From the NCBI RefSeq assembly GCF_900111595.1, contig NZ_FOHN01000009.1, positions 62,001 through 126,000 of the forward strand: DNA of 64,000 nt. Direction: 5' to 3'. Under the pieces are notes generated by a model, which worked only from the letters and a program-made list of their open reading frames with translations, ran no database searches and was not told the DNA's origin. Position 1 is the first letter of the stretch; each line of letters starts with the position of its first letter. The position numbers and the translations under genes are program-made. This document shows positions 49,108 to 58,250 of this stretch, in pieces. The stretch is from [Clostridium] polysaccharolyticum. Lineage in GTDB: Bacteria > Bacillota > Clostridia > Lachnospirales > Lachnospiraceae.

Positions 49108-50766
49108 ATGAGCAAGCCAAAAAAGAAATATCCATATAAAATTAACCGAAGGATTCTTCTATTATGCTTTGAGCTGATTGCAGTTCTTTGCATTAGTTTT
49201 TTTTGCATTAGTTATTATATATATAGGAAAGATCTGTACGAACGCTATCAGGCATATGCAAAAGCAATGTCAGATATTACCATTGCACAGACGGATGTTG
49301 ATGGCATTCAGGAAGCAATCGAGACACAAAAGAAAAATACAGCTTATAGAAGATTTTCCAATACAATGAATACGATTCTTAGAAATACGGAAACAAAGTA
49401 TCTCTTTGCAGTTTATTTCGATAAAGACAGTGGAGAGATGCGTTATGTTCTCAATGGTTATACAGAGGACATGGAAAAGCATTGGGAGGAAGAAGTCCAT
49501 GAATTAGGAGGAGAACCGAAGTTAAATGATTTTGATGATGAATCAGTAAATCAGATTAAAAGAGTATATGAAAAGAAAAAACCTAAGAAACCTTACTGGG
49601 TGTCACAAGATGCACACAGAGAAAGTCTGATGCTTTGCTATTATCCTATGTATAATAGCAAGAAAGAAGTGGTATGTGTATTAGGAGTAAATATTTCTGT
49701 AAGCAATATTTCTCAAAAGCAAAAAAATTTTGAAGCATTTATTATTTTAGATGTGTCCATTGTAGGAATTCTTTTTCTTGTTGTAATCAATTTGCTGATG
49801 CGAAAGAGGGTAACGGATCCAATTATAAAACTTGCTAACAATTCACAATGCTTTTTATCACAGCAGAATGAAAAGGCATTGGATGAATTTGTGTTTAAAA
49901 GTGTAGGAATTCATTCAGGAGATGAATTACAGCTTTTGTCAGATAGTCTGGATTCTATGGTAAGCCAGTTAAAAAGCTATACGGAAAATATTAAAAAATT
50001 TACTTCGGAACAAGAACGGATAGAAACACAGTTTGCAGTCGTACAGCAGTTAAAAGAAAATTTATTTCCAGTTCAGTTTCCAGCATTTCAGGAAAGAACG
50101 GATTTTGATATACTGGCTAAAATAAAATATAGCAAAATACGAAGTGGAGATTTTTTTAACTTTTTCTTAATTGATGAAAAACATTTCTGCTTTTTTGCAG
50201 GAACAGTAACTGGCAGTGGTGTTACAACAACAATGGTAGCTATCATTGCAACTATTTACATAGAAAACTATGCAAGACTTGGGTATCAGCCAAACAGAAT
50301 TCTTGCAGAAACCAATAACCAGCTAAGCGAAAATAACAGTGGAGAGATTACAGTAAGTCTGTTTATGGGAATTGCAGATTTAGATTCTGGCGAGCTTACT
50401 TATGCGAAGGTTGGAGATATGCCATCGCTTATTAAGAAATCAGGAGATGATGTACAGGTACTGGAATGCAGCACAGGTTTTCCACTGGGTTCCTTAGAAA
50501 ATGTTGTTTATGCACAGCACAAAATCCATTTGGCTCAAGGGGAGTCTCTGCTTCTCTATACAAAAGGGATGTCAGAACGAACAGATGTGCAAGGCTATGA
50601 GTATACAGACGAAAGTGTCAGAAAGGAATGGGAACAGCAGTTACAGACAAAATACCAGCTTGCGGATATGTTAGATGGAATGTTTCAGGCACTTGAATCT
50701 TTTGCAGGGGAAGCAAAGCAGGAAGCAGATGAAACATTGTTAGCGTTCAGGTATTTGGGAAAATAA
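49108..50766 (+). CDS. Membrane PP2C/SpoIIE-like protein with degenerate active site
   Basis: A 552-aa protein: TM1 (about 14-36), an outer sensor-like domain, TM2 (about 213-231), a linker helix and a C-terminal RsbU/SpoIIE-type PP2C fold (about 320-552). The first metal-site Asp survives in SGDFFNFF, but GDVSG is GTVTG (about 366), TDG is TKG (about 485) and DD-x-T is ADET (about 539). Loss of at least two metal-binding acids suggests weak or no phosphatase activity. It ends the CIS operon, 14 bases after the cyclase-like gene. Confidence 0.78.
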   Translation: MSKPKKKYPYKINRRILLLCFELIAVLCISFFCISYYIYRKDLYERYQAYAKAMSDITIAQTDVDGIQEAIETQKKNTAYRRFSNTMNTILRNTETKYLFAVYFDKDSGEMRYVLNGYTEDMEKHWEEEVHELGGEPKLNDFDDESVNQIKRVYEKKKPKKPYWVSQDAHRESLMLCYYPMYNSKKEVVCVLGVNISVSNISQKQKNFEAFIILDVSIVGILFLVVINLLMRKRVTDPIIKLANNSQCFLSQQNEKALDEFVFKSVGIHSGDELQLLSDSLDSMVSQLKSYTENIKKFTSEQERIETQFAVVQQLKENLFPVQFPAFQERTDFDILAKIKYSKIRSGDFFNFFLIDEKHFCFFAGTVTGSGVTTTMVAIIATIYIENYARLGYQPNRILAETNNQLSENNSGEITVSLFMGIADLDSGELTYAKVGDMPSLIKKSGDDVQVLECSTGFPLGSLENVVYAQHKIHLAQGESLLLYTKGMSERTDVQGYEYTDESVRKEWEQQLQTKYQLADMLDGMFQALESFAGEAKQEADETLLAFRYLGK

Positions 50767-50838
50767 TTAAATAATCTGAATATAGGAAACATTTCCTAAA
50801 TCCAATGGAAAATGTATTGGAAAAAAGTAAAAAAAAAT

Positions 50839-50866
50839 GTAAACGGTAATGTTTGTATGTTATAAT
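50839..50866 (+). promoter_or_regulatory. Candidate promoter for DUF2974 hydrolase
   Basis: TGTAAA (50839-50844), 16 bp, TATAAT (50861-50866). Transcription from here would start after the ATG at 50849, supporting the TTG start at 50921. Short dyads TAGGAAA/TTTCCTA and CCAAT/ATTGG lie just upstream. Confidence 0.5.
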
Positions 50867-50920
50867 ATATTTAAAAGTAACCCTATACAAGAAGTGATAA
50901 AATCAGAAAGGAATGATAGT

Positions 50921-52393
50921 TTGAGAGATGAAGAATTGTTATTTCTTTGCAATTTACTGCACTGGAAAGATGAAAAAATAGTTGATAAGAATGGAAAAGT
51001 GCATCCTTGTCCTTTCTATAATGCATGGACAGAGGAAAATGCCAAAAAGGGCATATCAATAGGGGAACTTCTAGATGGAGTGGATACCGCACAATTAAGA
51101 AAAAATCCAGTGTATAGTGAGTTTGTATTCGATGGAAGAATTCACGGCAGAGAGTGGGCGGATATGATCGATGCCATGAAACCCCTGAAAATCCGTAATC
51201 TTCGGCTTAATAAAGTAAGCGTAGATTCTCTTCAGGCATTAAGTACGCTGTTTTTAGATGAAGATGGTGAAGCTTATGTGGCATTTCATGGAACTGGAGG
51301 CGGTGAATGGGAAGATAATTTTGAGGGCGGTTTTGTAACAGAAACAGTACAGCAGAAAAAAGCCCTGGAATTTATCGAGAGTATTCCACGAGACAATCTT
51401 ACTGTACTGGGACATTCTAAAGGAGGCAATAAGGCAAAATATGTCACTTTTCTTTCAGCTAAGGTTAAGCGGTGTATTTCTTATGATGGACAAGGATTTT
51501 CCCAGATGTTTCTTGAAAAGTATCGAGAACAGATAGAAAAAAACCGTCACAAAATTACTTGCTATGCTTTAGATAATGATTTCGTAAATGTGATGCTCAA
51601 TGACATTTACCAGACCAAGAAATATATAAAAGGAAATGGTGTGGATTCTTTTGAACAGAATCACGCTGCCAATTCCTTTTATTCTTTTCAGTATAATCCA
51701 GATGGAACTATTGCTGGGTTTGAATTTGTGGAAACCGAGCAGTCAGCCATTATGCAGTCCTTACATAAATTTGTCAGCTACGTTTCAGCAAAAACCAATC
51801 CAAAGGAGAGAGAAAAGCTATTTCGGTTTCTAGGCAAGTCTGCCAGTATGTCATTAGGGAAAAAACCGCCAGAGTACATAGAAAAGTATACAAAAGAAGA
51901 CATGAGGAAAATGCTTTTTACAGGTGATAATATTATACAGCTGCTGATTTTCCTGTGCTATATGATAGAATATGAAAAGAATGATGAGACTTTGCGTTTA
52001 ACATTAAAAGAAATTCTGACCCGCCAGTACGGAAAAACCGTGGTTGGAGAATTATTTGAAAAGGTAGAAATGATTCGGGATTTCTGGAAGATAGGAACTA
52101 TGAAAGACTGCATTGAAAAAATCGGAAAAATTTTAGTCCAGCCTATGGAAAAAGAGGACTATCGCAAGTATGTAGAAGACAAGAACCTTCCGTATCTAGG
52201 AGAAACCAAGTCTTTCTTATACCGTCTGGCAAAAGAAGTGTCTAAAGAGAAACCATTAGATATAAAGAAATGGGATATCTGGTGCAGACTTGATAAGTGC
52301 TTTCATCCAAAAAAAAAGGAAAAAGAGAATAAGCTGGATGGAGTGGATTTTCCGTTAGAGAATGACATGACAGAAGTTTTAAAGAGCATGTAA
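50921..52393 (+). CDS. DUF2974-type alpha/beta hydrolase
   Basis: A 490-aa lipase-like protein. AFHGTGGGEW (about 121) and the nucleophile elbow GHSKGG (Ser about 166) match the DUF2974 family of putative lipases. The C-terminal 230 residues are helical and unassigned. No signal peptide. TTG 50921 has GAAAGG 8 bases upstream and fits the promoter; an in-frame ATG at 50849 has neither. Its place right after the CIS operon makes it a candidate cargo lipase or an accessory enzyme; unproven. Confidence 0.75.
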   Translation: MRDEELLFLCNLLHWKDEKIVDKNGKVHPCPFYNAWTEENAKKGISIGELLDGVDTAQLRKNPVYSEFVFDGRIHGREWADMIDAMKPLKIRNLRLNKVSVDSLQALSTLFLDEDGEAYVAFHGTGGGEWEDNFEGGFVTETVQQKKALEFIESIPRDNLTVLGHSKGGNKAKYVTFLSAKVKRCISYDGQGFSQMFLEKYREQIEKNRHKITCYALDNDFVNVMLNDIYQTKKYIKGNGVDSFEQNHAANSFYSFQYNPDGTIAGFEFVETEQSAIMQSLHKFVSYVSAKTNPKEREKLFRFLGKSASMSLGKKPPEYIEKYTKEDMRKMLFTGDNIIQLLIFLCYMIEYEKNDETLRLTLKEILTRQYGKTVVGELFEKVEMIRDFWKIGTMKDCIEKIGKILVQPMEKEDYRKYVEDKNLPYLGETKSFLYRLAKEVSKEKPLDIKKWDIWCRLDKCFHPKKKEKENKLDGVDFPLENDMTEVLKSM

Positions 52394-52465
52394 AAGGAAT
52401 AGTATGGTACTTTGTCTATTGGCTATTGCTGTATTTTATAGTAAAATAAAAAATTTACGATAAAA

Positions 52466-53353
52466 TTGAAAGTGGTGAAGGAAGTGTTTGAAGAGGGAGT
52501 AAACTGGTATAAAGGAAATCTGCATACTCATACAAAAGAATCAGATGGACAGAAAACGAAGGAAGAGGCTATTGCACTGTACAGAGATGCAGGCTATGAC
52601 TTTTTAGCATTAACAGACCACTGGGTTGAGAGCGAAACCAAAATGGAGAAGGGAATGCTTCTGCTTAGTGGATGTGAGTGGGACACAGGTGATATGGTGA
52701 ACCGTCCGATTTATCATATATTAGGGATTGGCATGGAGAAGAAACTGAATCTTCCAAGAACCAATGAGTATCCTCCTCAGTTTTTAATTGATTCTATTAG
52801 AGAAGCGGGAGGAATGGCAATACTGGCTCATCCAATGTGGTCATTGACCGATCCTTGGAAGGTACTGGAATTAGAAGGGCTTACAGGTGCAGAAATTTAT
52901 AATTCGGTATCAGAGGCAGAATTTTCCAATGGAAGACGTGCCGATTCCAGCTTATATTTTGATCTTTGGGCATCTCAGGGAAAGCTGATGTCCTGCTTTG
53001 CTCAGGATGACAGCCACTGGTACCAAGGAGAGGAAATGATGTCCTATCTTATGGTGCAAGCGAAAGAGCTGACGAAAGAATCGATAAAGGAAGCCATTCA
53101 AAAAGGAGAGTTTTATGCCAGCCAGGGGCCATGTTTTCAATCGGTACTTGTAGAAGATGGAAAGGTATCAGTGAAATGTACTGGTGCAAAACGGGTTATA
53201 TTTTACAGCAATGCTGTCTGGGCAGAAGGAAGAAGCCAGCTTTGGAATGGGGAAGAAGCTGTCTATAAGATAAAAGATACAGATAAATATATCCGGGTTG
53301 AGCTGATTGATGAAAATGGCAAAATGGCTTGGACATCACCGTTTTGGGTATGA
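52466..53353 (+). CDS. PHP-domain metal-dependent phosphoesterase
   Basis: A 295-aa PHP protein. Metal ligands are visible in GNLHTHTKESDG (about 17), ALTDHW (about 50), ILAHPMW (about 116) and FAQDDSHW (about 177). The family hydrolyses phosphate esters; the substrate is unknown here. Start chosen as TTG 52466; GTG codons at 52475 and 52484 are alternatives and none has a strong ribosome-binding site. A terminator follows. Confidence 0.85.
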   Translation: MKVVKEVFEEGVNWYKGNLHTHTKESDGQKTKEEAIALYRDAGYDFLALTDHWVESETKMEKGMLLLSGCEWDTGDMVNRPIYHILGIGMEKKLNLPRTNEYPPQFLIDSIREAGGMAILAHPMWSLTDPWKVLELEGLTGAEIYNSVSEAEFSNGRRADSSLYFDLWASQGKLMSCFAQDDSHWYQGEEMMSYLMVQAKELTKESIKEAIQKGEFYASQGPCFQSVLVEDGKVSVKCTGAKRVIFYSNAVWAEGRSQLWNGEEAVYKIKDTDKYIRVELIDENGKMAWTSPFWV

Positions 53354-53393
53354 CAGTGCTGGTTTTGTCTGGGCAGGTTACCGCGGATATATG

Positions 53394-53446
53394 AAGACAC
53401 CTTGTATATTCCTTATTGTGGGAAGGTATGAGGTGTTTTTTTTTAA
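53394..53446 (+). terminator. Terminator after PHP gene
   Basis: GACACCT pairs with AGGTGT, with inner TTCC/GGAA pairing, and is followed by a nine-T run. Confidence 0.75.
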
Positions 53447-53480
53447 CTTAATTACGGATATGTCAAAAATTTTTTCTGAT

Positions 53481-53621
53481 GATTTAATAGGCAGCCGTTA
53501 CTATAATCCAGAAACAGAAAGATTTATCAATGCCGATGAATATTCCCTTTGCATTGATAATAACCAGAATATGTATAAGTATTGTGAAAATAATCCGATG
53601 TACTATATAGACAGTAAATGA
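53481..53621 (+). pseudogene. RHS core C-terminal fragment
   Basis: The frame reads LIGSRYYNPETERFINADEY and then NMYKYCENNPMYYIDSK before a stop, the conserved end of the RHS-associated core domain. Nothing of the large RHS protein precedes it, since a terminator and the PHP gene lie directly upstream. It is a scar of a former RHS toxin, like those in polymorphic toxin loci. Confidence 0.75.
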
Positions 53622-53676
53622 TAAAAAAGAACAGATTTGTTCAGAGATAATTGGGGAATAAAAACAGCCGCCTGAT

Positions 53677-53937
53677 GTGATAAACAATGTTTATGGAAAG
53701 GGTAAGAAGCATGTTCTCACTGTTGGCTGGGACGAAAATTCTAATTCAAAATTAATAGTGGAAGATATGTATATTCAACATCAGGAAAAAGAATATCCAT
53801 TTCCACATATTTTGGATGGCTGTGAAATAACAAAATGTGAGTTCAGAAAGAATGACACAGAGCTCTATATTGAATATACAGATAAAGATACCCAGAAAAC
53901 GGAGAATAGAACATTAAAACTGAAAGATTTCAGATGA
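53677..53937 (+). CDS. Small hypothetical protein, probably a fragment
   Basis: GTG-started 86-aa frame, opening MINNVYGKGKKHVLTVGWDE, beta-rich and charged. It has no ribosome-binding site and follows the RHS scar by 55 bases. It could be the remnant of a protein tip or an immunity gene. No family recognised. Confidence 0.45.
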   Translation: MINNVYGKGKKHVLTVGWDENSNSKLIVEDMYIQHQEKEYPFPHILDGCEITKCEFRKNDTELYIEYTDKDTQKTENRTLKLKDFR

Positions 53938-54009
53938 GGAATTCCAAATGCTGAAAAAGAAAAATGCAGCAATTAATGCAGAATCAGTTCCATTATAGGG
54001 GAGGTTATC

Positions 54010-55047
54010 ATGCAGGTAAATACCATATCGGGAGCATATCCCAATACAGTGGATACACAAAAAGATTCAGAGAAAGCATGGCAGACATCCAAAGTAAAGA
54101 TAACATGCGACAGGGATACTTTTGAGCTTACGACGGATAACGGAGGAAAGGCTTATTTTGAAACATATTCCTTGCTGGAAGAGTATAAAAAGGATAAAAT
54201 TATTGAAATGCAGGCTCATTGTGTATTTAATATAAGTAATATTGCTAGCAAAACAGTAAAACAGTATTACAATGGAGCCATATCACAAGAGGAATTAAAA
54301 AATACCTATCAGGAATGTTGTGACATGTATTTAGAAATGCTTGAAAAGTCAGGCATTGATGCGACAACGGACAAGTCGAAACAAAGAGCGGTAATGAAAG
54401 TATTTGAGGAATTTCAGTTTAGCAACTGCATAAGCGGTGTAAATGAATGTAGTAGTATAGCAGATAAAATTGCCTTGGAGTATGGCTATACAGGAGAATT
54501 TAGGCATGATTATGTTTACTATGATGCAGACATTTACTACAAAACGAAATCCATTGAAGGAGACTTGTCTCATATTGTAGAAGAAATGTTAAAAACTTAT
54601 AAACTGGATCTGGATGCAGAAAAAGAAATTGAAGATATCAAAAAAAATACTACAAGATGTGATGGAGGAATCACCTTTCATGGACGCTGGTCTACGGGAT
54701 ATGCCGAATGTGGTGTAAACATATGCCACATGGTATCCATAGAAGAAGAACCGCCAGCAGGGTTCAAATTCTTTTATAAAGAAAGAAAATATCCAGTTGG
54801 CACAAAATTCGGTGGGAATGATACTACAAGCTGGCAAAAAGGAGTTCTGCTAACCTGGATGGGAAATAAGAGAATCGAAACGGATATTCCGTTTAATTAT
54901 TCCAGGTGTGACGGACCAATCGCTGAGTTCTTCAATGCAGGAGAGCTGTTTGGCAGGGTAGAAGGCATGGATCGCAGTATTTTAGCATTTTTAAATAACT
55001 TTAACGTATATACAAGAAGGTATTCAAAGTTTACTTATCGCATATAG
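54010..55047 (+). CDS. Hypothetical protein
   Basis: A 345-aa soluble protein beginning MQVNTISGAYPNTVDTQKDS. It has a helical middle (about 60-130) and a Cys/Trp-containing C-terminal half (GGITFHGRWSTGYAECGVNI). AGGGGAGG lies before the ATG, so it is well translated. It has its own terminator. The N-terminal MQVNTISG pattern recalls secreted flagellin-like or effector proteins, but this is weak. No function assigned. Confidence 0.7.
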   Translation: MQVNTISGAYPNTVDTQKDSEKAWQTSKVKITCDRDTFELTTDNGGKAYFETYSLLEEYKKDKIIEMQAHCVFNISNIASKTVKQYYNGAISQEELKNTYQECCDMYLEMLEKSGIDATTDKSKQRAVMKVFEEFQFSNCISGVNECSSIADKIALEYGYTGEFRHDYVYYDADIYYKTKSIEGDLSHIVEEMLKTYKLDLDAEKEIEDIKKNTTRCDGGITFHGRWSTGYAECGVNICHMVSIEEEPPAGFKFFYKERKYPVGTKFGGNDTTSWQKGVLLTWMGNKRIETDIPFNYSRCDGPIAEFFNAGELFGRVEGMDRSILAFLNNFNVYTRRYSKFTYRI

Positions 55048-55064
55048 AATAATGAGAACAGAAA

Positions 55065-55108
55065 GACACCTTATATTCTGCCATGTATGGAAGAAAGGTG
55101 TTTTTTTT
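55065..55108 (+). terminator. Terminator after 54010 gene
   Basis: ACACCTT pairs with AAGGTGT and is followed by eight T residues; resembles the terminator at 53394. Confidence 0.75.
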
Positions 55109-55351
55109 GCAAAAAAAATTGAACCAGCAAAAATGTCAAAAACGCTTTCTAAATGCAGTTCCTTCTATCCAAATAATATTGCTATCTATCAGAAATGCAG
55201 AAAAACATAAAAATCTGCAAAAATCCAGCAGTTATCACTCTGTCCTCCCGCATTTCCAACACTTGACGAAGAAAGAAATCCATGATAAACAATAGAATGA
55301 CGAATATTTGATTCGTTTAGCTAGGAAGAATGAAAGACGGGAGTTGAAAGT
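55109..55351 (+). other. Intergenic region before kinase genes
   Basis: AT-rich, no ORF with a ribosome-binding site. Promoter elements are unclear (TTGACG at 55263 without a well-spaced -10). Confidence 0.4.
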
Positions 55352-56602
55352 ATGTATTGTTTGCTTGGTATAATTTTGAGAGCTTGGATGGAGCCGTTTC
55401 TATGGATAAAATCCATGTCAACGTTAGGTATCCGGAAAACGAAAAAGCAATGCCTCTTGTTTTTTCTTATCCATTGTAGCCTGCTTATTGCAAAGTCTCA
55501 ATGTGAAAGTTACATAGGAGGCGGCATTGTGACAGAGTGTGCAATATTTGTTGTATTGTTGTATTTAATCTTTGCAACATGGTATCTGTTTGAAGGTACT
55601 TTGTATAACAAGATGATACATTTATTTATATATTATTGTATATTGATAGTTACGGAATTAAGTGTAGTCGTGGTATATACCCTTCTCACTGGGAAAGATC
55701 CAAACGAAACCATGAACAATAGCACATTCGATATGGTTGGTGGCGGTCTGATGATGCTATTAAAAGGACTGTTATGTTATTGTGTTTTTGGAAAGAAAGA
55801 GTCTGCCAGTTTCTTAAATAGGAATAGAGAAAAATTGTCATTGATTTTAATTGGTTTCATTATGATTAGTAGTTGGTATTTAAGAAAATGCAGTAGTGGA
55901 GAAAGAGCTGATACAACTTTATTATTAGAAACCGCTTTTTTATTTTGGTATGTTGTAAGTTCTGTACTTGTTCTTAATGGGAAGAATAAGAATATCTGGA
56001 AGCTGAGGAAGAAAGCATATGATAGTATGGGGACACCAAGACAGGTAAGGGATATTGACCAGTTTCGTCATGATTTTTCTGGCAATATCTATCTTATGAA
56101 GAATCTATGGCATTACAAGGATTATGAAAAATTAGAACAGATTATGCATAGTGTATTTGGTGAGGTTGAAAATGTAAAACTGGTGTTTGAACATTCCAAC
56201 TATCCAGTCAGAATCGTAGTAAGCCATTTGCTTCAGAAAGCCGCCAATGCAGGGATTTCTTTGTCTGTACAGATAGAAGTACAGGAATTTGGAATGACAG
56301 GTGAAGAGATCTGTACGGTACTGTATGATCTGGTTTTGAACGGTTTAGATCGGACATCGGCACTTCCAGCGAAAAAAGCCTATGTTCACTTAGAGGTATT
56401 GCATAATGATATGGGGTATATAATTCAGTGCAGAAATACCTGTATGAGAGAGGAAAAGGGGCAGCTAAAAGAGCAGAAGGACATGGAAGTGGTGGAGCGT
56501 ATTATAAGAAAATATGGTGGAACAGTGGAAAAGAAAAGGGAAAAAGCGGAATGGAAAAATATAAATAAAACTGAGGTAGTCATACAGATTCCATATAAAT
56601 AG
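55352..56602 (+). CDS. GHKL-type sensor histidine kinase (AgrC-like)
   Basis: A 416-aa membrane kinase. The N-terminal 205 residues hold about six hydrophobic helices; then a short linker, an H-box with RHD (His about 241) and a GHKL ATPase fold with LVLNGLD as N-box (about 328). The G-box is poorly preserved. This layout matches AgrC/quorum-type kinases that sense peptides. It is the first of two paralogues, and probably signals to the LytTR regulator at 58251. RBS GGGAG before the ATG. Confidence 0.82.
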   Translation: MYCLLGIILRAWMEPFLWIKSMSTLGIRKTKKQCLLFFLIHCSLLIAKSQCESYIGGGIVTECAIFVVLLYLIFATWYLFEGTLYNKMIHLFIYYCILIVTELSVVVVYTLLTGKDPNETMNNSTFDMVGGGLMMLLKGLLCYCVFGKKESASFLNRNREKLSLILIGFIMISSWYLRKCSSGERADTTLLLETAFLFWYVVSSVLVLNGKNKNIWKLRKKAYDSMGTPRQVRDIDQFRHDFSGNIYLMKNLWHYKDYEKLEQIMHSVFGEVENVKLVFEHSNYPVRIVVSHLLQKAANAGISLSVQIEVQEFGMTGEEICTVLYDLVLNGLDRTSALPAKKAYVHLEVLHNDMGYIIQCRNTCMREEKGQLKEQKDMEVVERIIRKYGGTVEKKREKAEWKNINKTEVVIQIPYK

Positions 56603-56690
56603 GAAGGTTTTAAACAGGAAGATGTCATTGTCTCATATAGAAGATAATGGTATAATCAGATTAGAAGTTACAGAATAAGGAGAGAACAGA

Positions 56691-58013
56691 ATGGCTGGCA
56701 TATTAAAAATGGCTTTGCTTGGCTGGATTGAACCTCTTTTATGGTATAAGTCGATGTCTGCACGATATGTTCAAAATAGCAGGAAAAAATGTATTTTGGC
56801 ACTGTGGGTTTATTATACGTTAATAATGCTCAAACAGTTTATTACAGATATTGCAGGAAATACATTTTTACAAGGAATTGCAATGGCTGCCATAGAATTC
56901 TATGTGATTTTAGCAACTGTATTTTTCTTTAAAGGAAGGCTACGTAACAAGTTTATAAGTGTTTTTGTTTATTATTGTATTCTGCTTGCAGCAGAGTTAC
57001 TTGTAGTGAAGAGTTCTGTCGTTTTATTACACACCGATGTGGATACCTTATTCCAGAATCAAATGGCGTATAATATATGTGGATTGCTAATTACATTGGT
57101 TAAGGCAATAGCATGTTATTGTTTCTTTGGTAGTTTAAGAGTAAGGGAGTTTTTATATTACAATTTGGAGCGAATTGGTTGGAGCGGAATGATTGGTGCA
57201 ATGCTGTTTTACTTGCTGGCAAGAAGGTCTCAGCATGAAAAACAATTTAATATATTTATTTTTGAGGATACGGTGCAGATATTATTTTTATTCAATGTTT
57301 TTAGTGTTGGAATTGCATTGAAGAAGAAAGATGGCGATATATTAGATTTACAGCAGGATATCAGCCAAAGCAGGGAGCGAAGTGCGTTAGTACAGGATAT
57401 TGACCGCTTTAAACATAGTTATGCCATTAATAAGCTTGTTATGCAGAATCTGCTTCAAAACCAGCAATATAATGAGTTAGGAAACTATATGGAAGAGACA
57501 TTTAAAGAGGTAGAAAAAGCGGCACTACTATTCAGTCATTCTAATCTTTCCATAAGAATATTAATAAGCAGATTTATTAAGACTGCCAGAAAAATGGGCA
57601 TATCATTTTCTGCCAGAATTCAGATAGAAGAATTTGGAATGGAAGAGGAAGATATCTGTACTATTTTACAGAACCTTATATCCAATGGATTAGAGGCAGC
57701 CGCTAAAGTACCGCAAGATATTGCGTATGTATCCTTGCAGATATTATCAAATGGTGATGAGTACGAAATCAGATGCAGTAATAATTGTATGGGAACAGTG
57801 GATTTTACAAAAACTTCAAAGCCAGATCAGCAGATGCATGGATTTGGAGGCGGGATTATAGATAGAACAGTTAAGAAATATTATGGTATCATAAAAAGAC
57901 AATATAGAAAGACGGAACAAGAAGGGATTGGACGTGTTACGATATCAATACGTGTGCCTTTTGGTGAAGGACTGGAAAAATCTTACATAAGCAGAAAAAA
58001 GGTTAATCTATGA
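56691..58013 (+). CDS. GHKL-type sensor histidine kinase, paralogue
   Basis: A 440-aa paralogue of the preceding kinase with the same start (MALLGWIEPLLWYKSMSA vs ILRAWMEPFLWIKSMS). It has about six membrane helices, H-box FKHSYA (His about 242), N-box LISNGLEAA (about 330) and a good G-box GFGGGII (about 384). It is better preserved than its partner. RBS AAGGAGAG. Two paralogous kinases beside one regulator suggest a heterodimer or two inputs (inference). Confidence 0.85.
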   Translation: MAGILKMALLGWIEPLLWYKSMSARYVQNSRKKCILALWVYYTLIMLKQFITDIAGNTFLQGIAMAAIEFYVILATVFFFKGRLRNKFISVFVYYCILLAAELLVVKSSVVLLHTDVDTLFQNQMAYNICGLLITLVKAIACYCFFGSLRVREFLYYNLERIGWSGMIGAMLFYLLARRSQHEKQFNIFIFEDTVQILFLFNVFSVGIALKKKDGDILDLQQDISQSRERSALVQDIDRFKHSYAINKLVMQNLLQNQQYNELGNYMEETFKEVEKAALLFSHSNLSIRILISRFIKTARKMGISFSARIQIEEFGMEEEDICTILQNLISNGLEAAAKVPQDIAYVSLQILSNGDEYEIRCSNNCMGTVDFTKTSKPDQQMHGFGGGIIDRTVKKYYGIIKRQYRKTEQEGIGRVTISIRVPFGEGLEKSYISRKKVNL

Positions 58014-58058
58014 TTAACAGATAGAGAACAAAAGAGAAATAGGCAGGGAGGTGAAGAA

Positions 58059-58187
58059 ATGAACAGACTGGAGAAGACCGCTGCAAAACTGGCAAGGGAT
58101 TACGCAGATAAAAATGTAAATGACAGACCATCTAAAGTAACCGAACAGCTAAAAACACGACTAAAAGAAACGAGAAAGAAAACCTGA
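58059..58187 (+). CDS. 42-residue basic peptide between kinase and regulator
   Basis: MNRLEKTAAKLARDYADKNV opens a 42-aa, Lys/Arg-rich, helix-prone peptide. GGGAGGTG lies 7 bases before the ATG, among the best ribosome-binding sites in the window. It has no Cys, so it is unlike the cyclic AgrD autoinducer. It ends 5 bases before an intrinsic terminator. Function unknown; a linear signal, kinase inhibitor or small regulator is possible. Confidence 0.6.
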   Translation: MNRLEKTAAKLARDYADKNVNDRPSKVTEQLKTRLKETRKKT

Positions 58188-58192
58188 TTAGA

Positions 58193-58219
58193 AAAGGGAG
58201 TGAGCATACTCCCTTTTAT
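58193..58219 (+). terminator. Terminator between peptide and response regulator
   Basis: AAAAGGGAGT pairs perfectly with ACTCCCTTTT around a 6-base loop. The response regulator would need read-through or its own promoter. Confidence 0.75.
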
Positions 58220-58250
58220 ACACTATTTATAGAGCAAGTGGGAGGGCATT

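Noticed and set aside
55083-55295. 70-aa plus-strand frame starting MYGRKVFFLQKK
   Set aside because: It begins inside the terminator of the previous gene, has no ribosome-binding site and composition like AT-rich noncoding DNA.
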